Of a stretch of DNA of 64,000 nucleotides, positions 8,095 through 17,261 are shown piece after piece. The stretch spans positions 682,001 to 746,000 of the forward strand of contig NZ_CP042862.1 of NCBI RefSeq assembly GCF_008001015.1, in the 5' to 3' direction. The position numbers and the translations under genes are program-made. How positions within the stretch are numbered: position 1 is the first letter of the stretch; every line of letters starts with the position of its first letter. This DNA is from Serinicoccus profundi (GTDB taxonomy: Bacteria; Actinomycetota; Actinomycetes; Actinomycetales; Dermatophilaceae). Under the pieces are notes generated by a model, which worked only from the letters and a program-made list of their open reading frames with translations, was not told the origin of the DNA and ran no database searches.

Positions 8095-9159
8095 ATGACC
8101 ACCACGGGACGCGGCCTGCGCCTCATGGCGGTGCACGCCCACCCTGATGACGAGTCCAGCAAGGGTGCCGCCACCACGGCGCACTACGTCGCCGAGGGGG
8201 TCGACGTCCGCGTGGTCTCGTGCACCGGGGGAGAGCGCGGGGACGTGCTCAACGAGAAGCTCAAGGACGACCCGCACATCGTCCGCGACATCACGCAGGT
8301 GCGCCGCGACGAGATGGCGCTGGCGGCCCAGATCCTGGGCATCAGCCATACCTGGCTGGGCTTCGTCGACAGCGGCCTCCCCGAGGGCGACCCGCTCCCG
8401 CCGCTGCCGGAGGGCTGCTTCGCGCTCGAGCCCCTCGAGGTGACGACCGAGGCGCTGGTCCGCGTCATCCGGGAGTTCCGCCCGCACGTGCTCACGACCT
8501 ACGACGAGAACGGTGGCTACCCCCACCCCGACCACATCATGACCCACGTCGTGACGATGGCGGCCTTCGAGGCCGCCGGGGACCCCGAGGCCTACCCGCA
8601 CGCCGGGGCACCCTGGCAGCCGCTCAAGGTCTACTACAGCGGCTGGGACCCCCAGCGCATGATCCGCCTCGACGAGGCGATGGTCGAGGCCGGGCACGAG
8701 CCGCCCTTCGCGGACTGGCGCAAGCACCTCGGGAGTCGCCCCCGGCGGGTCCTCACCACGCGGGTGCCGTGCGGCGAGCAGTTCTCGGTGCGCGACGACG
8801 CCCTCCGCGCCCACGCCACCCAGGTCGACCCGGACGGCCCGTGGTTCCGCGTGCCGCTGGAGATCCAGCAGCGGGTCTGGCCCACCGAGGACTACGAGCT
8901 CGCGCGCTCCCTCGTCACCGTCGACCTGCCCGAGGACGACCTCTTCGCCGGGCTGCGCAGCATGGACCTGCCGGAGCTGGACGCGCTCGGCGCGCAGGCG
9001 CACGACCGCGACGCGCAGGGTGCGCTGGTCCTGGCGCACCAGGGTGAGCCCCCGCTGCCCCCGCTGGACGCCGACGCCACCTCGACGGGCGGCGAGGACG
9101 GTGACGCCGACGGGGACGGTGTCGATGACGTGCGCCGCGGCGAGGGGCACGAGGAGTGA
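8095..9159 (+). CDS. mca: Mycothiol S-conjugate amidase
   Basis: 354 residues. Mca hydrolyses mycothiol S-conjugates, releasing mercapturic acids for export and GlcN-inositol for recycling. The zinc site [11 protein letters not shown] is near residue 16, [11 protein letters not shown] near 44 and GYPHPDHI near 142, as in the Mca/MshB family. A charged Asp/Gly-rich tail of about 60 residues extends beyond the usual length of about 290. ATG 8095 has GAAAGGA upstream; an upstream GTG-led extension lacks family similarity. The downstream small membrane gene overlaps its stop (GTGA). Confidence 0.95.
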   Translation: MTTTGRGLRLMAVHAHPDDESSKGAATTAHYVAEGVDVRVVSCTGGERGDVLNEKLKDDPHIVRDITQVRRDEMALAAQILGISHTWLGFVDSGLPEGDPLPPLPEGCFALEPLEVTTEALVRVIREFRPHVLTTYDENGGYPHPDHIMTHVVTMAAFEAAGDPEAYPHAGAPWQPLKVYYSGWDPQRMIRLDEAMVEAGHEPPFADWRKHLGSRPRRVLTTRVPCGEQFSVRDDALRAHATQVDPDGPWFRVPLEIQQRVWPTEDYELARSLVTVDLPEDDLFAGLRSMDLPELDALGAQAHDRDAQGALVLAHQGEPPLPPLDADATSTGGEDGDADGDGVDDVRRGEGHEE

Positions 9160-9389
9160 ACGACACCGGCGTCGAGATCACGGCGGGACTGGGCGGATTC
9201 CTCGTCCTCTTCGGCCTGGCCCTCGCGGTGTGGTTCCTCGGTCGTGACCTCACCCGGCGGCTGCGCCGGATGCGGCGCGCCGAGGACGCCCGTCTGGAGC
9301 AGGAGCAGCAGGCCCGCGAGCAGCGCGACGCGGCGCCCGAGCGGAACTCCCGCCGCGACGAGCCCGAGGACGGCGACCCGATCGGCTGA
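9156..9389 (+). CDS. Small membrane protein downstream of mca (Rv1083-like)
   Basis: 77 residues with a single hydrophobic helix (about 9-30, [19 protein letters not shown]) followed by a highly charged Arg/Glu cytoplasmic tail. Its GTG overlaps the mca stop codon by four bases, so it is translationally coupled. Mycobacteria carry an equivalent small gene directly after mca. No catalytic motif is visible; a membrane tether or partner role is speculation. Confidence 0.8.
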   Translation: MNDTGVEITAGLGGFLVLFGLALAVWFLGRDLTRRLRRMRRAEDARLEQEQQAREQRDAAPERNSRRDEPEDGDPIG

Positions 9390-9427
9390 TGACCGTTCGC
9401 GGGTCAGCAGCGGGACCAACGTGGGGA

Positions 9428-9471
9428 TAGCACGACCTCCATCGGCAATCTTTCCGATGGAGCTCGTGCTA
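9428..9471. terminator. Long hairpin between convergent genes
   Basis: TAGCACGA-C-CTCCATCGG pairs with CCGATGGAG-C-TCGTGCTA around an 8-nt loop: 17 pairs with one C-C mismatch. It lies between the plus-strand gene ending at 9389 and trhA ending at 9527, so it probably terminates both. Confidence 0.7.
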
Positions 9472-9526
9472 GGCCGTGGTCGGTCCCGAGAGGGGCGGGG
9501 CCTACGTCACCTCGCGTAGCTCATGG

Positions 9527-10231
9527 TCAGGACAGGGGGGTCGAGGTTGTGCTCAGGCTGAGGTATGCGGCGGCCCAGTGGGAGGCGAAGGCGGCGACGG
9601 TGAAGGCGTGGAAGACCTCGTGGAAACCGAACCAGCGCGGCGAGGGGTCCGGGCGGCGCAGGCCGTAGACCACCGCGCCGAGGGTGTAGAACAGCCCGCC
9701 CAGGGCGATGAGGCCGACGACGAGCGGGCCTCCGGTGCGCCACATGGGGACGAGGAAGAAGATCGCCACCCAGCCGAGGGCGATGTAGACCCCGGTGTAG
9801 AGCCAACGCGGTGCACCGACCCAGAAGACGCGGAAGAACACCCCGGCGATGGCGCCCGACCACACGACCCAGAGCAGCAGGCGCTGCTGCCCCGGAGGCA
9901 GGAGCAGGACGGCGAAGGGCGTGTAGGTGCCGGCGATGATGAGGAAGATGTTGGCATGGTCCCACCGCTTGAGCAGCCGGGCCGTCCGGGGGCTCCAGCG
10001 ACCGCGGTGGTAGAGCGCGGAGGTGCCGAAGAGCAGCACCCCGGTGATGGCGAAGACCAGGGAGGCCACCGCGGCGCCCGTCGTCGGTGCGAGGGCGACG
10101 AGAACGGCGCCCGCGACCAGGGCGACCGGCACCATACCGAGGTGCAACCAGCCGCGCAGGTGCGGCTTCATCTGGTCGACGACGGAGCCGAGCGGTCCGG
10201 GGACGGCGCTCGGGGCAGGGCTGGAGGGCAT
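9527..10231 (-). CDS. trhA: TrhA / hemolysin III family membrane protein (PAQR)
   Basis: 234 residues with seven predicted transmembrane helices. The PAQR/hemolysin III hallmarks SALYHR (near residue 72), [16 protein letters not shown] (near 89) and HEVFHAFT (near 205) supply the putative metal-binding His/Asp residues. Bacterial TrhA proteins have been linked to membrane energetics and lipid fluidity rather than true haemolysis. The start is ATG 10231, with GGAG 5 nt upstream. It diverges from the prenyltransferase gene; two tandem dyads in the shared region are candidate operators. Mycobacteria keep the same pair (Rv1085c-Rv1086). Confidence 0.9.
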   Translation of the reverse strand: MPSSPAPSAVPGPLGSVVDQMKPHLRGWLHLGMVPVALVAGAVLVALAPTTGAAVASLVFAITGVLLFGTSALYHRGRWSPRTARLLKRWDHANIFLIIAGTYTPFAVLLLPPGQQRLLLWVVWSGAIAGVFFRVFWVGAPRWLYTGVYIALGWVAIFFLVPMWRTGGPLVVGLIALGGLFYTLGAVVYGLRRPDPSPRWFGFHEVFHAFTVAAFASHWAAAYLSLSTTSTPLS

Positions 10232-10246
10232 GTCTCCAGGCTAACT

Positions 10247-10273
10247 TACGCAACCGTAGGTTACGAAACCGTA
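10247..10273. promoter_or_regulatory. Tandem TACG-N4-CGTA dyads, candidate operator
   Basis: Two copies of TTACG(C/A)AACCGTAGGTT in direct repeat with 15-bp spacing. Each contains the inverted repeat TACG-N4-CGTA (10247-10258 and 10262-10273). They lie 16 bp upstream of the trhA start, where a repressor would block transcription or elongation. I do not know the cognate regulator; a TetR-type lipid regulator is a guess. Confidence 0.5.
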
Positions 10274-10335
10274 GGTTGGTGGTGGCTGCCCACGCAGGCG
10301 CCCTCGCGGTGCAGCGGACGCCCAGCCCCTGCCGG

Positions 10336-10341
10336 TAGGTT
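10336..10341 (+). promoter_or_regulatory. -10 element of a leaderless uppS transcript
   Basis: TAGGTT ends 6 nt before the ATG at 10348, so transcription should begin at or next to the start codon. Confidence 0.55.
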
Positions 10342-10347
10342 GGGGCC

Positions 10348-11112
10348 ATGCCGACGCCGAGGGACCTGGTCTACCGGGCCTACAACTCCTCGCTGCGCCG
10401 ACACCTGCCCAGCGACGCGCTGCCCCGGCACATCGGCGTCATGCTCGACGGCAACCGCCGGTGGGCGCGGCTGCGTGGTGCGGAGACCGCTGACGGCCAC
10501 CGCGCGGGCGCGGAGAACATCGTGCCCTTCCTCGGCTGGTGCGAGGAGGCGGGAGTCGAGGTCGTCACCCTCTGGCTCCTCTCGACCGACAACCTCAACC
10601 GCCCCGCTCAGGAGCTGGAGCCGCTGCTGGCGATCATCGAGGGGGTCGTGGAGCAGCTCGCGCAGACGGGGCAGTGGAGGGTGCGGGTCGTCGGTGCGCT
10701 GGACCTCCTACCCGGCCCGACCGCCGACCGGCTCACCGGGGCGGCCGACCGGACCGAGCAGGTCGAGGGGATGGTGGTCAACGTCGCGATCGGGTATGGC
10801 GGTCGGCGCGAGATCGCGGACGCCGTGCGGTCGCTGCTGCGGGACGCCGCCGCGTCCGGGGCCACGCTGGAGGAGCTCGCGGCCACGGTCACGGTTGAGG
10901 ACATCGCCGCCCATCTCTATACCCGGGGCCTGCCCGACCCCGACCTGGTCATCCGCACCTCGGGGGAGCAGCGGCTGGGTGGCTTCCTCCTGTGGCAGAG
11001 CGCGCACAGCGAGTTCTACTTCTGCGAGGCCTTCTGGCCCGACTTCCGCAAGGTCGACTTCCTGCGCGCGCTGCGCGCCTACGCCGAGCGGGAGCGCCGC
11101 TTCGGCAGCTGA
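10348..11112 (+). CDS. uppS: cis-Prenyltransferase (isoprenyl/undecaprenyl diphosphate synthase family)
   Basis: 254 residues. Condenses isopentenyl diphosphate in cis onto an allylic primer. The catalytic P-loop [13 protein letters not shown] (Asp near residue 34), the [12 protein letters not shown] segment, and the C-terminal [16 protein letters not shown]...EFYF motif are intact. Neighbours match mycobacterial Rv1086, a short-chain Z,E-farnesyl diphosphate synthase that primes decaprenyl phosphate, so the product may be short-chain rather than C50-55. A leaderless -10 supports ATG 10348. Confidence 0.92.
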   Translation: MPTPRDLVYRAYNSSLRRHLPSDALPRHIGVMLDGNRRWARLRGAETADGHRAGAENIVPFLGWCEEAGVEVVTLWLLSTDNLNRPAQELEPLLAIIEGVVEQLAQTGQWRVRVVGALDLLPGPTADRLTGAADRTEQVEGMVVNVAIGYGGRREIADAVRSLLRDAAASGATLEELAATVTVEDIAAHLYTRGLPDPDLVIRTSGEQRLGGFLLWQSAHSEFYFCEAFWPDFRKVDFLRALRAYAERERRFGS

Positions 11113-11210
11113 GCGACACGCCGCGCGCGCGTGCGTGGAGCGGCGGGCCCGCGGCATACCGTCGGAGCAGACGCGGGACGCCCCGTCTCGCCTCTCGGGA
11201 GGCCTACCAC

Positions 11211-11333
11211 ATGGAGCTCAGGCTCAGGCGGAGGGCCGGTTCCGGCTCACGCCGTGGTGTGGCCCGGTCCCGGACCGCCCATCGCCTTCGACGCGTAGCC
11301 GGCCGGCGCGTGTCCCCGAGGGAGCCCGCATGA
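11211..11333 (+). CDS. 40-residue Arg-rich peptide overlapping phoH2 (phoAT-like position)
   Basis: Short frame of 40 residues: 13-14 arginines, no acidic stretch, beginning [10 protein letters not shown] and ending SPREPA. It has a strong GGAGG site 8 nt before its ATG, and its TGA overlaps the phoH2 ATG as ATGA. In mycobacteria PhoH2 (Rv1095 type) is preceded by a small overlapping antitoxin gene, phoAT; the arrangement here is the same. I see no sequence evidence beyond architecture, and composition in high-GC DNA can mimic Arg-rich peptides. The ribosome site plus exact overlap make a real coupled gene likely. Confidence 0.55.
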   Translation: MELRLRRRAGSGSRRGVARSRTAHRLRRVAGRRVSPREPA

Positions 11334-12703
11334 GCCTTCGCCCCAGCACGACCACCGCCGACGTCCTCGACCGCGAGGTCGTCCCCTTCGACGCGCTGCC
11401 CGAGACCGGTCGCAAGACCTACGTCCTCGACACCTCGGTGCTGCTCTCCGACCCACGCGCCCTGCTGCGCTTCGCCGAGCACGAGGTCGTGCTGCCGGTG
11501 GTGGTCATCACCGAGCTGGAGGGCAAGCGCCACCACCCCGAGCTGGGCTACTTCGCCCGGCAGGCGTTGCGGATGCTCGACGACCTGAGGGTGGCCAACG
11601 GCACGCTGAGCGAGCCGGTTCCGGTGGGTGAGGCCGGCGGCACGCTGCGGGTCGAGCTCAACCACACCGACCCGACCGCGCTGCCGGCGGGCTTCCGGCT
11701 GGGCGACAACGACACCCGGATCCTGGCGGTAGCGGCCAACCTCTCGGCCGAGGGGCACGACGTCACCGTGGTGAGCAAGGACCTCCCGATGCGGGTCAAG
11801 GCGTCGGCGGTCGGGCTCGACGCGCAGGAGTACCGCGCCGAGCTGGCCGTGGACAGCGGCTGGACCGGCATGGCTGAGATCGAGGTCGACGACGAGCAGA
11901 TGCGCCAGCTCTACGACAGCGGCCGGTTGGAGCACCCCGGAGCCGCCGGCCTGCGGACGCATACCGGCCTCACGATCCTCGGCGCCTCCGGCAGTGCGCT
12001 GGGGCGGGTGACTCCCGACCACGCCATCAAGCTCGTGCGGGGCGACCGCGACGCCTTCGGGCTGCACGGCCGCTCGGCCGAGCAGCGGATCGCCCTCGAC
12101 CTCCTGCTCGACCCGGACGTCGGCATCATCAGCCTCGGTGGGCGCGCGGGCACCGGCAAGAGCGCCCTCGCGTTGTGCGCCGGTCTCGAGGCGGTGATGG
12201 AGCGCCGCCAGCACCGCAAGGTCATCGTCTTCCGCCCGTTGTATGCCGTCGGTGGCCAGGAGCTGGGCTACCTCCCGGGCAGCGAGGGCGACAAGATGGG
12301 CCCGTGGGCGCAGGCGGTCTTCGACACCCTCGGCGCCGTCGTCTCCAAGGAGGTGGTCGAGGAGATCCTGGACCGGGACATGCTCGAGGTGCTCCCGCTG
12401 ACCCACATCCGCGGTCGTTCCCTGCACGACGCCTTCGTCATCGTCGACGAGGCGCAGAGCCTGGAGCGCAACGTGCTGCTCACGGTCCTCTCGCGGATCG
12501 GTCAGAGCTCGCGGGTAGTGCTGACCCACGACGTCGCGCAGCGCGACAACCTGCGCGTGGGGCGTCACGACGGCGTGGCCGCGGTGATCGAGGCGCTCAA
12601 GGGTCACCCCCTCTTCGCCCACGTGACCCTCCACCGGAGTGAGCGCAGCCCGATCGCCGCACTGGTGACGGAGATGCTGGAGGGGGCGGACGCGCTGCTG
12701 TGA
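11330..12703 (+). CDS. phoH2: PhoH2: PIN-domain RNase fused to PhoH-type ATPase
   Basis: 457 residues. The N-terminal PIN nuclease domain (about 20-160) has [12 protein letters not shown], an [10 protein letters not shown] acidic site, GDNDTRI and [12 protein letters not shown]. The C-terminal PhoH ATPase (about 220-455) has Walker [14 protein letters not shown] and Walker [10 protein letters not shown]. Known PhoH2 proteins unwind and cut RNA in an ATP-dependent manner. ATG 11330 has GAGGGAG 5 nt upstream and overlaps the stop of the preceding 40-residue peptide gene, a toxin-antitoxin-like layout. Confidence 0.93.
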   Translation: MSLRPSTTTADVLDREVVPFDALPETGRKTYVLDTSVLLSDPRALLRFAEHEVVLPVVVITELEGKRHHPELGYFARQALRMLDDLRVANGTLSEPVPVGEAGGTLRVELNHTDPTALPAGFRLGDNDTRILAVAANLSAEGHDVTVVSKDLPMRVKASAVGLDAQEYRAELAVDSGWTGMAEIEVDDEQMRQLYDSGRLEHPGAAGLRTHTGLTILGASGSALGRVTPDHAIKLVRGDRDAFGLHGRSAEQRIALDLLLDPDVGIISLGGRAGTGKSALALCAGLEAVMERRQHRKVIVFRPLYAVGGQELGYLPGSEGDKMGPWAQAVFDTLGAVVSKEVVEEILDRDMLEVLPLTHIRGRSLHDAFVIVDEAQSLERNVLLTVLSRIGQSSRVVLTHDVAQRDNLRVGRHDGVAAVIEALKGHPLFAHVTLHRSERSPIAALVTEMLEGADALL

Positions 12704-12733
12704 CAGGAGTGGCATAGCGTAATCGCCACGTGC

Positions 12734-12760
12734 GTCACACGGGTCCCAAGCCAGTGTGAC
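12734..12760 (+). terminator. Hairpin downstream of phoH2
   Basis: GTCACAC (12734-12740) pairs perfectly with GTGTGAC (12754-12760) across a 13-nt loop, 30 nt after the stop. The rest of 12761-12936 is the leader/promoter region of the next gene; a TTGACG (12786-12791) is present but no convincing -10. Confidence 0.5.
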
Positions 12761-12936
12761 CTTCACCACGTCTGGCCGTCAGGGTTTGACGCCGTACCCG
12801 CCTACCGGGCACCGTAGAGGGGTACATCACGTTTTGGTAACGCCGCCCGGCCCCGGATCCCTCGCGATCGTCCCTGTGGGCCTCCCTGCACCACCGCGAT
12901 AGCGACTGCGGCATCCCGACCGAGGAAGTTGTGCCC

Positions 12937-13881
12937 ATGCCCCATGCCCCCCTGACCGATGACCAGCAGGCCCGCCACGCGCGTGGCCGCCGGATGAGCC
13001 CCGCCGCCATCGCGGTCACCGCCTCCATCGCCGCCGGATCCCTCGGCCTCGCGACGTATGCCGCGACCGCCGGAGCCGGCACGGCCGAGCCGGACGCCTC
13101 CACCGACGCCCTGCGCGCCTCGGTCGGGCAGTTCTCGCCCACCGTGGCCGCGGACGCCGTCGCCGCCCTGAGCGACACCGCCGCCAGCGAGTCCACCGGC
13201 ATGTTCGCCGAGATGAAGCAGATGCGCGCGGACCAGGCCAACGCCCTCGGTGTCTCCACCGGGGTCCGCGACGAGAGCCTCAAGACCGTGCAGGAGCAGG
13301 CCGAGCGCATCTCGGCCGAGCGGGCCGAGAAGCGCCGTGCCGCCGCCGAGAAGGCTGCCGCCGAGCAGCGCGCGGCCGAGCTCGCGGCTGCGGAGCAGGC
13401 TGCCGCCGAGCAGCAGGCGGCGGCCGAGGCCGCCGCGGCTGAGCGTGCGGAGCAGGAGCAGGCCGCGTCGCGCAGCGAGGAGCGCGCGGCAGCCCAGCCG
13501 CAGCCCGAGCCCCAGCCGGAGCCGCAGCCCGAGCCGGAGCCGGAGCCGGAGCCGGAGCCCGAGCCCACCCCGGTCTACAGCGGTGACGCCCGCGGGATCG
13601 CCCAGTCGATGCTCGGCAGCTACGGCTGGGGCATGGACCAGTGGAGCTGCCTGGACTCGCTCTGGCAGAAGGAGTCCGGCTGGAACCACACCGCGATGAA
13701 CCCCAGCTCCGGCGCCTACGGCATCCCGCAGTCGCTGCCGGGCAACAAGATGGCCACCGCCGGCGCCGACTGGCAGACCAACCCCGCCACGCAGATCTCG
13801 TGGGGGCTGGGCTACATCTCCGGTCGCTACGGCTCGCCGTGCGCCGCCTGGGCCCACTCCCAGGCCGTGAACTGGTACTGA
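12937..13881 (+). CDS. Secreted transglycosylase-like protein with coiled-coil stalk
   Basis: 314 residues. A basic N-terminus plus hydrophobic segment (about 22-48) looks like a signal or anchor. Residues 105-185 are Ala/Glu/Gln-rich and predicted coiled coil, followed by a Pro-Glu repeat linker (about 185-212). The C-terminal 100 residues are a lysozyme-like transglycosylase domain (GIAQSMLGSYGWGMDQWSC, LWQKESGWNHTAMNPSSGAYGIPQSLPG, YGSPCAAWAHS) with the catalytic Glu in KESGW and two cysteines. Probable role: peptidoglycan remodelling at the cell surface. ATG 12937 is chosen over GTG 12931 because GAGGAAG lies 8 nt upstream. Family is Rpf/SLT-like; exact specificity unknown. Confidence 0.85.
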   Translation: MPHAPLTDDQQARHARGRRMSPAAIAVTASIAAGSLGLATYAATAGAGTAEPDASTDALRASVGQFSPTVAADAVAALSDTAASESTGMFAEMKQMRADQANALGVSTGVRDESLKTVQEQAERISAERAEKRRAAAEKAAAEQRAAELAAAEQAAAEQQAAAEAAAAERAEQEQAASRSEERAAAQPQPEPQPEPQPEPEPEPEPEPEPTPVYSGDARGIAQSMLGSYGWGMDQWSCLDSLWQKESGWNHTAMNPSSGAYGIPQSLPGNKMATAGADWQTNPATQISWGLGYISGRYGSPCAAWAHSQAVNWY

Positions 13882-13903
13882 GCCGAGCACCCGGCATACC
13901 TCC

Positions 13904-13938
13904 CACCACCCCCGGTCGCGCTGCGGCCGGGGGTGGTG
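13904..13938. terminator. 12-bp GC-rich hairpin terminator
   Basis: CACCACCCCCGG (13904-13915) pairs perfectly with CCGGGGGTGGTG (13927-13938). It lies just after the transglycosylase gene and 2 nt before the next proposed start codon. Confidence 0.65.
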
Positions 13939-13940
13939 TC

Positions 13941-14759
13941 ATGCTCGCCTGCGTGAGCAGAGACATCGTCCACGAGGGATCCCGCAAGGCCCGGCAGGTG
14001 GCCGACCACCCGTGGCTGGAGAAGCTCGCCCGCATCGGGTTCGCTGCGAGCGGCCTCATCCACGTCCTCATCGGCGGGATCGCCCTGCGCGTGGCCCTCG
14101 GCAGCGGCGGCGAGGCCGACCAGGGCGGTGCGCTGCAGGCCGTGCGGGAGGCCCCGGCCGGTGCGCTGATCCTCTGGGTCTGCGTCCTCGGGTTCCTCGC
14201 GCTGGCGCTCTTCCAGCTCCTCGACGGGCTGCTGGGCGGCGGCGAGATCGGTGACCGGGTCAAGGCTGTCGGCAAGGGCGTGCTGTATGCCGCGCTGGGG
14301 CTGACGACGTTGACGTTCGCGCGGGGCGGCAGCTCGGACAGCTCGCAGAGCAGCCAGGACCTCACGGCCACCCTCATGCAGGCACCGCTGGGCCGGGTCC
14401 TCGTCGGGATCGTCGGACTCGCGGTCATCGGCGTCGGGGGCTATCACCTCTACAAGGGCGCCACCAAGAAGTTCCTCGAGGACCTGAAGTCCACCGGGGG
14501 CGCGTCGCTGGGCACCGGCGTCACCGTCACCGGCATGGTGGGCTACATCGCCAAGGGGGTCGCCTTGCTGGTCGTCGGCGGGTTGTTCGCCATCGCCGCC
14601 TGGCAGGCCGACCCGGAGGAGGCACAGGGGATGGACGGCGCGCTCAAGATGCTGGCGGGCCAGCCCTTCGGCACGGCGCTGCTCGTCGTCGTCGCGGTCG
14701 GGCTCGTGGCCTACGGGGTCTACAGTTTCGCCCGTGCCCGCTACGCCCGGATGGACTGA
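13941..14759 (+). CDS. DUF1206 domain membrane protein
   Basis: 272 residues with six predicted transmembrane helices arranged as three two-helix DUF1206 repeats (about 25-90, 105-180, 195-270). Each contains a G-hydrophobic-Gly motif of the type LARIGFAASGLIHVLIG, KGVLYAALGLTTL or YIAKGVALLVVGG. No enzymatic residues are known for the family. The start is uncertain: ATG 13941 abuts a strong hairpin whose arm contains the only ribosome-site-like sequence; GTG 13953 is the alternative. Confidence 0.85.
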   Translation: MLACVSRDIVHEGSRKARQVADHPWLEKLARIGFAASGLIHVLIGGIALRVALGSGGEADQGGALQAVREAPAGALILWVCVLGFLALALFQLLDGLLGGGEIGDRVKAVGKGVLYAALGLTTLTFARGGSSDSSQSSQDLTATLMQAPLGRVLVGIVGLAVIGVGGYHLYKGATKKFLEDLKSTGGASLGTGVTVTGMVGYIAKGVALLVVGGLFAIAAWQADPEEAQGMDGALKMLAGQPFGTALLVVVAVGLVAYGVYSFARARYARMD

Positions 14760-14784
14760 TACCTCCCTGCGCCGTCGCGCGAGT

Positions 14785-14802
14785 GTCGGACTGGGGTCCG
14801 AC
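14785..14802 (+). terminator. Hairpin after the DUF1206 gene
   Basis: GTCGGAC (14785-14791) pairs with GTCCGAC (14796-14802) around TGGG, 25 nt after the stop codon. Confidence 0.5.
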
Positions 14803-14846
14803 GCGGCATACCTCCGTCGCCCCATGTGCCACATCAGCCTCTGCCT

Positions 14847-14913
14847 GCCAGGAAAACCGTCTGTGCGCAGGGCGAATGCAGGGAATGGAGCGCGCACAGA
14901 CGGATGTCCTGGC
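14847..14913. repeat. Long interrupted inverted repeat in a convergent intergenic region
   Basis: GCCAGGA-aaa-CCGTCTGTGCGC (14847-14868) pairs with GCGCACAGACGG-atg-TCCTGGC (14892-14913). That is 19 base pairs with a symmetric 3x3 internal loop and a 23-nt apical loop. It lies between the DUF1206 gene and the minus-strand MFS gene. It probably terminates the MFS transcript, but it is larger than needed for that. Confidence 0.6.
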
Positions 14914-14967
14914 TCCTCGTGGCAGGAGGGACAGAGGTGACGACCGAGGGGGCCGTCGCGGGATCGT

Positions 14968-16221
14968 TCAGGAGGAGGGGTCTGCCCCAAGGCGGGCGCC
15001 CCGCACGGGCGAGCGGACCGCGACGAGCGTCGCGACGAGGAAGACCCCGACGGCGAGCGCGAGCGCACCGCGGTAGTCCAGCGCCGAGGCCAGCAGGCCA
15101 CCCAGGAGCGCCCCGACGACCGCCACCGAGCGGTTCACCGTGCGCCGGGAGCCGTTCACCCGGCCCAGGAGCGGGCGCGGGGTCTCGGCCTGCCAGTAGC
15201 CCATCTCGTTGGGGTCCTCCACTCCCATCGCGAAGCCGTAGAGCGCCTGCGAGGTTCCGAGGACGAGCAGTGCCGTCAGCTCGCCGTGCTCCGGCGTGAG
15301 GACGGCGAGAAGCCAGGCGAGCGTGCAGAGCAGGCGGCCCAGGATCATCGCGTCGCCCTCACCGAGGCGGGTGCCCACCGCCGGTGCGGCCACGGCCCCG
15401 ATGACGCCGCCGACGCCGACCGCGGCCAGGACGAGCCCGTAGGCGAGCGCGTCCAGCCCGAGACCCCGCAACGCGAAGAGGCCGAGCACGGTGAGGGCGA
15501 GGCTGTTGGCGAGGAACCACAGGTGGGTCGAGATCGCCAGCGGGGCCAGGGTGGGGTGTCCGTAGATGAACCGCAGCCCGGTCGCGATCTCGCCGCCGAT
15601 CGCGCGGTGGGGTCGCGGGTCCGGGGGCGTCCCCTCGATCGGGAGCCGGCTCACCAGGAGGGCCGCCACGAGCCGTGCCACCCCGCCGAGGACCAGCGCG
15701 GAGGCCGCCCCGAGGGCCGCGACGAGGGCGCCCGCGAGCGGCGGGACCGCCGACTGGGCGACGGTCATGGACTGGCCGAGGCGGGCGTTGGCGTCGACGA
15801 GCCTGCCCCGGGGGACGAGGTCGGGGAGGACCGACTGCTCCGCGGCGGCACCGAAGACCGCGAACGTCCCGGCCACGAGGACCAGCGCGACCACGCGCCA
15901 TACCGTCAGGACGTCCAGCCACCAGAGGCCCGCCATGAGCAGGAGCACCACGCCCCGGGCGAGATGGGTCAGGACGAGGGTCGGGCGGCGGCGCCACCGG
16001 TCCACGAGGGCGCCCGCCAGCAGACCGACGACGAGATAGGGGGCGAACTGCGCCGCGCGGACGATGCCGACCTCGGCCTCGCTCGCGCCGAGGGAGCGGA
16101 TCACCAGGACGTCGATGCCCAGGGTCGTCATCGACAGCGCGATGAAGCCCAGGGTGCTCGCGACCCAGAAGGGCCTGAACCCGGTGCCGTCCGGGGTGCG
16201 CGGCCCGGTGGCCGACCTCAC
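14968..16221 (-). CDS. MFS transporter (EntS/MFS_3-like)
   Basis: 417 residues, 10-12 predicted transmembrane helices in two halves. The loop between helices 2 and 3 carries [21 protein letters not shown], the MFS motif-A region. Overall it resembles the macrolide/siderophore-exporter subgroup (MFS_3, EntS-like). The substrate cannot be read from sequence. GTG 16221 overlaps the coaA stop (GTGA), so it is co-translated with coaA. Confidence 0.85.
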   Translation of the reverse strand: MRSATGPRTPDGTGFRPFWVASTLGFIALSMTTLGIDVLVIRSLGASEAEVGIVRAAQFAPYLVVGLLAGALVDRWRRRPTLVLTHLARGVVLLLMAGLWWLDVLTVWRVVALVLVAGTFAVFGAAAEQSVLPDLVPRGRLVDANARLGQSMTVAQSAVPPLAGALVAALGAASALVLGGVARLVAALLVSRLPIEGTPPDPRPHRAIGGEIATGLRFIYGHPTLAPLAISTHLWFLANSLALTVLGLFALRGLGLDALAYGLVLAAVGVGGVIGAVAAPAVGTRLGEGDAMILGRLLCTLAWLLAVLTPEHGELTALLVLGTSQALYGFAMGVEDPNEMGYWQAETPRPLLGRVNGSRRTVNRSVAVVGALLGGLLASALDYRGALALAVGVFLVATLVAVRSPVRGARLGADPSS

Positions 16222-17174
16222 AGTCGGCGCAGCCGGACGCGGTCCACGCTGTGGTCGGAGCCCTTGAGCAGCACGAGGGTGGCGCGGCTGCGGGTGGGCA
16301 GGATGTTGTCGACGAGGTTGGGGGCGTTGATGGTGTCCCAGATGTTCTCCGCGATGTCCACCGCCGCGTCGTCGGTGAGGGTGGCGTAGCGGTGGAAGTG
16401 GGAGTCCGGGTCGGCGAAGGCGGTCTGCCGCAGCTCGAGGAAGCGGTCGACGTACCAGCGCTTGATGTCGCCGACGTGCGCATCGACATACACCGAGAAG
16501 TCGAAGAAGTCGCTCACCGCCAGACCGGCGCGGCCGTTGTCGTGGGCGCGCGGCGGCTGCAGGACGTTGAGGCCCTCGACGATGAGGACGTCCGGGCGTC
16601 GGACGACGATCTGCTCCTCCGGCACGATGTCGTAGACCAGGTGGCTGTAGACCGGGGCCCGGACCTCGGCCTTGCCGGCCTTGACCTCGCTGACGAAGCG
16701 CAGCAGGGCCCGCCGGTCGTAGGACTCTGGGAAGCCCTTGCGCGGCATGAGGTTGCGCCGTGCCAGCACCTCGTTGGGGAAGAGGAAGCCGTCGGTGGTG
16801 ACCAGGTCGACCTTCGGGGCGGAGTCCCACCGCGAGATGAGCTCCTTGAGGATGCGCGCGGTCGTCGACTTGCCGACGGCCACCGAGCCCGCCACACCGA
16901 TGACGAAGGGGGTGCGCTCGTGACCCTCGTCGAGGAAGTCGCTCGTGACGTGGTGCAGGCGGCCGATGGCGCGCTCGTAGAAGGACAGCAGCCGACTGAT
17001 CGGGAGGTAGACCTGCTCGATCTCCGCGAGGTCCAGGCGCTCGCCGAGACCGCGCAGCCGCTCGACGTCGGCGGCGTCCAGCTGCATCGGATGCTCCTCG
17101 CGCAGCCGTGCCCAGTCGTGGCGGTCGAGCTCCACGTAGGGGGACGGGATGGCGGCGTTGCCCTGCGAACCCAT
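16218..17174 (-). CDS. coaA: Type I pantothenate kinase
   Basis: 318 residues, close to the family norm. It phosphorylates pantothenate, the first and usually rate-setting step of CoA synthesis. The P-loop [15 protein letters not shown] is near residue 95; [22 protein letters not shown] and [13 protein letters not shown] follow as in prokaryotic CoaA. A CACAAT hexamer ends 7 nt before ATG 17174, favouring this start; ATG 17183 is the alternative. Type I enzymes are typically feedback inhibited by CoA. Confidence 0.95.
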   Translation of the reverse strand: MGSQGNAAIPSPYVELDRHDWARLREEHPMQLDAADVERLRGLGERLDLAEIEQVYLPISRLLSFYERAIGRLHHVTSDFLDEGHERTPFVIGVAGSVAVGKSTTARILKELISRWDSAPKVDLVTTDGFLFPNEVLARRNLMPRKGFPESYDRRALLRFVSEVKAGKAEVRAPVYSHLVYDIVPEEQIVVRRPDVLIVEGLNVLQPPRAHDNGRAGLAVSDFFDFSVYVDAHVGDIKRWYVDRFLELRQTAFADPDSHFHRYATLTDDAAVDIAENIWDTINAPNLVDNILPTRSRATLVLLKGSDHSVDRVRLRRL

Positions 17175-17181
17175 GGGTGGC

Positions 17182-17187
17182 ATTGTG
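17182..17187 (-). promoter_or_regulatory. -10 element of a leaderless coaA transcript
   Basis: On the minus strand CACAAT lies 7 nt before ATG 17174. It differs from TANNNT only at the first base. Confidence 0.4.
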
Positions 17188-17248
17188 CCAAGTGCGGCAC
17201 CGGGACGTGCCGGGCCCTGCGGATGCCGTGCTCCGGCGCCGCGGCACG

Positions 17249-17254
17249 TAGGCT
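17249..17254 (+). promoter_or_regulatory. -10 element of a leaderless glmS transcript
   Basis: TAGGCT is followed by 7 nt and then the glmS ATG at 17262. There is no ribosome site between them. Confidence 0.5.
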
Positions 17255-17261
17255 TGACCCC

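Noticed and set aside
11169-11188. Small hairpin AGACG-C-GG/CC-C-CGTCT after uppS
   Set aside because: Short with a mismatch and inside the leader of the following small gene; not convincing enough as a terminator.
12761-12936. c-di-AMP (ydaO) riboswitch upstream of the secreted transglycosylase gene
   Set aside because: Such riboswitches precede many actinobacterial muralytic genes, but I could not find their conserved GGGGGAACCA-type cores or pairing here.
13495-13570. Minisatellite-like CAGCCGGAGCC repeats
   Set aside because: They encode the Pro-Glu linker of the secreted protein in frame.
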